This document shows positions 60,403 through 64,000 of a stretch of DNA of 64,000 nucleotides, one piece after another. Below the pieces are notes generated by a model that saw only the letters and a program-made list of their open reading frames with translations, searched no databases and was not told where the DNA came from. How positions within the stretch are numbered: the first letter of the stretch is position 1; every line of letters starts with the position of its first letter. A program made the translations under genes and the position numbers. Location of the stretch: the NCBI RefSeq assembly GCF_034702125.1, contig NC_085861.1, positions 2,289,042-2,353,041 of the forward strand, read 5' to 3'. The stretch is from Engraulis encrasicolus. Its lineage: Eukaryota; Chordata; Actinopteri; Clupeiformes; Engraulidae.

Positions 60403-60828
60403 CTGGAGGACAGAGGAAGCCTGTGAGTATTTATATGGAACTAACTCAAGAAACAAGTAGAACGACTCAACAAAAAATAGCCTCAAAGTACATCCCCTCA
60501 CTTACAAGGAAAACCTACTCATCAGCTCTGAACACAGCACTGCTATTCTGGCATCATGTGTGTGTGTTTCGCCCCACTCATCAACCATGGAGGTAATATA
60601 AGAACTGGAGAGAGTGAATAAGTCCCGCCTCCAGTCATTTCAATGGGAAATGCAAGGCTTGTGAATTCAGCCAAAATTGAACTAATTTTTCAGCTTCAAA
60701 GATGGAGTCGTTTCCGCCACCAGTTTACTCAGCCAATTACGTGCCACGTTAATGACTGACTTACGATTGACCAAAAAGATGGAAGACGAGCATTGGATGC
60801 ATGAAGGTGCCCAAGCACACACCTGTAT
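60403..60828. other. Unassigned sequence, possible further intron
   Basis: I searched the minus strand for another exon and found none convincing. The text 'gagtgaataagtcccgcc' may belong to a repeat. Confidence 0.35.
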
Positions 60829-61154
60829 ACTCATGAACGGCGTGACGTTTTCCATGTGCGTTACGCCCATTTGTGGGGGAAAACAACCCATGCAAATCAA
60901 TTGGTGATGTTGGTGTTTAATAAACGAAAGATACGGACCTGTAGACTAGCGTTGTGCACGCACAACATGCCGAAAACGTGTTGTGTTGCCGGCTGTTCAA
61001 ATAATATAGCCAAACAGCCGTGGCTGAAGCATGGAATGTGTTCATTTAGGCTAGCCGATAGCATATAAGTCAATGAGACATTCGGTTTGTTTTCACCCAT
61101 AAAGGGGCGTAACGCAAATTTAAGAGCAAAGTACCCGGATGGCCGTTCATGAGT
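60829..61154 (+). mobile_element. P-like MITE with THAP first exon, copy 2
   Basis: A 326-bp element with perfect 12-bp inverted ends ACTCATGAACGG and CCGTTCATGAGT, and inverted GCGTTACGCC motifs near both ends. It matches 10492-10818 in inverse over its whole length. It contains the open 33-codon THAP-like frame at 60967-61068. THAP domains are the DNA-binding part of P-element transposases, which supports a P-superfamily origin. The 8-bp target duplication expected for that group is not evident. Confidence 0.7.
60967..61068 (+). pseudogene. Truncated THAP zinc-finger frame
   Basis: It reads MPKTCCVAGCSNNIAK and continues to a stop after 33 residues. The CxxxC pair and the Asn following it match the first half of the C2CH THAP finger. 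The second Cys/His pair and the AVPTF-like box are absent. Copy 1 has an earlier stop. It is probably the remaining first exon of a P-type transposase. Confidence 0.55.
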
Positions 61155-61259
61155 ATTGTTACGTATGTGTGCCCAACACTTAACTCGCGCACCCACCAAT
61201 CGCGTCCACCCTCTTTGAGCGAAGTAGTGGCAGAATTGCGACGAGGAAGTGCCTTGCTA

Positions 61260-61470
61260 ATCGACGAAGCTAATCAGCCAAATCCTGACCCCCTGTCATC
61301 AACAGACATCAACTGCTCCGTCACCTCTGGCAGAGTCCCCTCACCTCTCAAATTGGCAGCAATTACTCCTCTCATCATAAATGTTGGCCTCGACTCTGAT
61401 GATCCCAACAAGTACAGACCCATCTCCAACCTTGCATTCCTGTCAAAGACAAGCAGCGCTGGTGCTTTGC
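61260..61470 (+). pseudogene. L2/CR1-like LINE RT fragment
   Basis: It reads TSGRVPSPLKLAAITPLI, then LDSDDPNKYRPISNLAFLSK, the region before RT motif A in L2-group LINEs, and loses homology at about 61455. There is no catalytic motif and no tail. It is a short dead piece. Confidence 0.7.
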
Positions 61471-61539
61471 ATGTTGCAGGATCCAGGCAGTTCTCGTTAG
61501 TGGAGGACTGAGGTAGTTCAGGTAAGGTGCAGTACCAAA

Positions 61540-61742
61540 GGTGGCGTGTGTGTGTAAGATATGGGGGTGTCAGTGTTGGGAGAGATGGAGGGGGGGAGGG
61601 AGTTCAGCATTCTGATTGAATTTTGTACAGAGCTTTTTGTGAGCCTGCCGGTTCTGGACCGTATGCATCTGAACCTCTTCCCGGAGGGCGGGAGGACAAT
61701 CAAGGGCTCAGAGAGTGCAGACCTCCGCCAAGAAGCGGTTTG
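61540..61742 (+). repeat. Unclassified dispersed repeat
   Basis: Text such as 'tttttgtgagcctgccggtt', 'ctggaccgtatgcatctgaa' and 'cctcttcccggagggcggga' belongs to a repeat I have the impression of seeing often in fish genomes. The family is not assigned. Confidence 0.35.
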
Positions 61743-62560
61743 ATAGAGCATTTGACTATGTTACGCCATTTTTTATTTTGTAAAGACTTTCTGCCTTCTA
61801 TTTGTGGAGTTAGAAACTGGATTGTCAAAATCCGCCCTGTCCTGTTTTTCAATTTGCAGTCACTCATAGTGTAGTCATAAATGGAGGTTCCGTGACCAAC
61901 CTCTGGCAACAATGTTTTGATGATTGATTTGACCTCTATGGACCCTTTAGAAAAGATTTAGCCCCCATGTCCCTCGCAAAAATCCCGGGCTTTTTTGCAA
62001 GAGAGGCAAATTCAAAATGGCGTCCAGCGGCATCTCTAAAAAATAACTTTTGATCTGGATGACCTAGAATCATGTATGAAGGCACTTTTTCATACAAGCC
62101 AACCATGAGGATTCCAAATCTGACATCATTTTGGTTATAAAACTTTGTTTTGACAGCGAAATTCAAGATGGCCGCCATCTAGAACCGTTATTTTCGACCT
62201 TTTTAGGCCGTCATCGCCCAAAATTATCATATTTGGACTGGGAACCTCCCAATTTGTGTGACTCCATTTCTCATGTAAAGATATTGAGCGAATATCTGAT
62301 CTACAAGCCCAGAATTCCTCACATTGTGGGGCGTAGTGGGCTTGTAGATGGGCTATTTTAACAATGTGTCTTTTTGAATAGGCTATTATTTGACAATTTG
62401 GCAGGTATTTTAGCATTGTTTGATGATTACTTTGGATGCAGTGATGGTCTTTTACTTTGAGAGTCCTTACATTATGACCCCACCCCCCAAATCAGAGAAC
62501 CACTTATCTATTTAAAAAAAGACCTTCACGTTTCACATTTTCCAAGCATTCTTGCACAGA
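61743..62560. other. Unassigned sequence
   Basis: AT-rich with isolated 'aaaatggcgtcc' and 'aagatggccgccatctag' motifs. No coding feature. Confidence 0.4.
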
Positions 62561-62561
62561 G

Positions 62562-64000
62562 AAGCCCGTTGAGGAACTCGAGGCAAGAGCTGCTGAAATT
62601 GAAGAAGTGCGCTCACAGCAGTGATCAACTTGGTTGAAGACAGTCAGTTTGTGAAGCTCCCCCAGCTGCAAGAACACTGTGTTGTTGAGGAATGTGTGGT
62701 CTTATTCAACCCCAATGGCACATACAGGAAGACGCAGAAGAGCAAGCTCATCTCGAAGATCTCCCTCCACCCTGTTTTGATTTAAGAATCCTATCTTGCT
62801 CTAATTCAGCCGTTCTCAAACTTTTCCCATCATTTGCCCCTCAGAGGGTCTGGATGCCTCCGTGGCCCCTCCCCCTTTTTGTGGGGTAAAAATCACTTCT
62901 GGCTGGCGCTATCATAGTTATGTCTGACCTGAGGTAAATTAGTAAATAAATGGTTTCTAAGCAAATGCAGTGTAGATGTGTGTTCATTTCCTATTCTATT
63001 CAAATCAATGACAATGAATAATATAATGTTGGTGAGGGGGGCTTGTTTAAACATATTGGCTTATTGGCCATGTAGGAAATCTTTTTTTGGGGGGGGGGGT
63101 GGCAGATGTCACACTGTGATGCCTCCGTGCCCCCCCAGGAAGGCTTGCGCCCCACTTTGAGAAACTCTGCTCTAATTGACATAGGCATGATCTGGAGGAT
63201 GGGAACTCCATCAGCAGAAGATTGGCAGGCACAGGACGGCACCCGTTACAAGTAGGTTGGGCTATGCCCAAAAGCTGTTATCCATCATCCTTGCCTTCTC
63301 ATGCTCCCAGTATCATCGGTGCCAGTGATCCCTAGTACGATACACCATACTTAACAAAAGAAGACGAACGGGACCTGCGCATACATGGTAATGCACATAC
63401 ATACACATGAAATTGACAAGTTCCCACCTGCCAAGTCTTTCAAAATGTTATTGTGTAGTGTCAAAAACAAGAAAAAGACTACACCATTGAGCAGTCTGAA
63501 GCTCTTCACTGTTTATGATGGTCAATGACAGTCAGGTTGTAGTGGCCCTGTTGTTATTGATGCAGCTGATACCGATGTCTACGGCAGCTTCCTGGCATGC
63601 TAAGCATTAAGAGAAACGAAGAGACTGTCCTCTTCCATGACCTGCTGACAAGAGATGGCAGACTGCATTGTGCAGCTACACTATTTTACAGGCTGTGATG
63701 CCAACTTACCTGTAGGGTTCTATGAAAAAGGAAAATCATCAGTACATGATAAGGTGATAAAGAGCTTTGTGGCAAGGCAGCAACTCTCAGTTACTCTCTG
63801 TTCACAACAGCTGCTTGTGTTCACGATACAGATGATCTATGCAGACAAGAAAAGTAGCACCATGGCTGAAGCCTGTGCTTCCAAGTCGAAGACCATGAAG
63901 AGAAAGTCTTTTATCTGTCTCCCTCCATATGCAGACAGCTTATGCCAACTCTGTCCCAACTACTTGCCGTATCTAGTGTGTCACCCCACACTAAAGAACC
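62562..64000 (+). pseudogene. Decayed gene of an uncharacterised, probably mobile-element protein
   Basis: On the plus strand, pieces of one protein appear in changing frames: DIGMIWRMGTPSAEDWQAQD (63178 on), SGPVVIDAADTDVY (about 63550), MADCIVQLHYFTGCDAN (about 63655), FYEKGKSSVHDKV, KSSTMAEACASK, and a final 'LPPYADSLC' block. I remember closely similar blocks from uncharacterised proteins found in many fish and invertebrate genomes, which suggests a mobile origin, but I cannot name the family or its activity. Stops and frameshifts are frequent (for example directly after FLAC). It is interrupted by the hAT MITE at 62807-63169 and runs off the window. Confidence 0.55.
62807..63169. mobile_element. 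hAT MITE
   Basis: A 363-bp element, ends CAGCCGTTCTCAAACTTTT and CACTTTGAGAAACTCTG, with a perfect 8-bp duplication CTCTAATT at 62799-62806 and 63170-63177. The decayed coding sequence resumes right after it. Confidence 0.9.

Overview
The window reads as intron and intergenic DNA from a teleost fish. The evidence is long CA/GT microsatellites, Tc1, hAT, piggyBac-like and Harbinger-like elements, L2 and RTE-like LINEs, a tRNA-derived SINE, and exons of a fish-type NLR immune receptor (FISNA-NACHT plus 174-bp leucine-rich-repeat exons). I cannot name the species. There are no operons, rRNA genes or CRISPR arrays.

The only host gene I can support is an NLRC3-like NLR on the minus strand. From 5' to 3' it has a probable 42-bp exon (60402-60361), a large FISNA-NACHT exon (24846-23089) broken by a one-base frameshift in a G run, and two 174-bp LRR exons (4516-4343 and 4120-3947). 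No terminal exon is visible, so the gene either continues below position 1 or is broken.

Positions 1-5200 hold a SINE, hAT-type repeats, a TTAA-flanked foldback element and the two LRR exons set in (CA)n tracts. Positions 5200-9300 hold a Harbinger-like MITE, an hAT-like MITE and microsatellites. Positions 9300-18296 are one L2-type LINE whose reverse transcriptase is split by a 3.9-kb DNA transposon (12904-16826) with inverted arrays of a 153-bp repeat. A 327-bp THAP-carrying MITE sits between its ORFs. Positions 18.4-23.0 kb hold a Tc1 remnant, a piggyBac-like MITE and an hAT copy, followed by the NACHT exon.

Almost everything from 24998 to 60113 is one stack of nested insertions in the intron between the NACHT exon and the 42-bp exon. 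An hAT with target duplication ATTAATTC contains a TTAA-flanked palindromic MITE, which contains a 33.7-kb interval with hAT-type ends. Inside that, a 200-bp tandem array is interrupted twice: once by three hAT elements nested in each other, and once by a 15-kb TTAA-flanked insertion. The 15-kb insertion holds a tandem segmental duplication. One copy carries three further insertions (an intact RTE-like LINE, a palindromic Tc1 and a piggyBac-like MITE) and the other copy keeps the empty sites. Without the stack, this intron would be only about 0.4 kb.

The right end (60.8-64 kb) has a second THAP MITE, an L2 fragment and a decayed coding sequence of an uncharacterised, probably mobile-element, protein interrupted by an hAT MITE.
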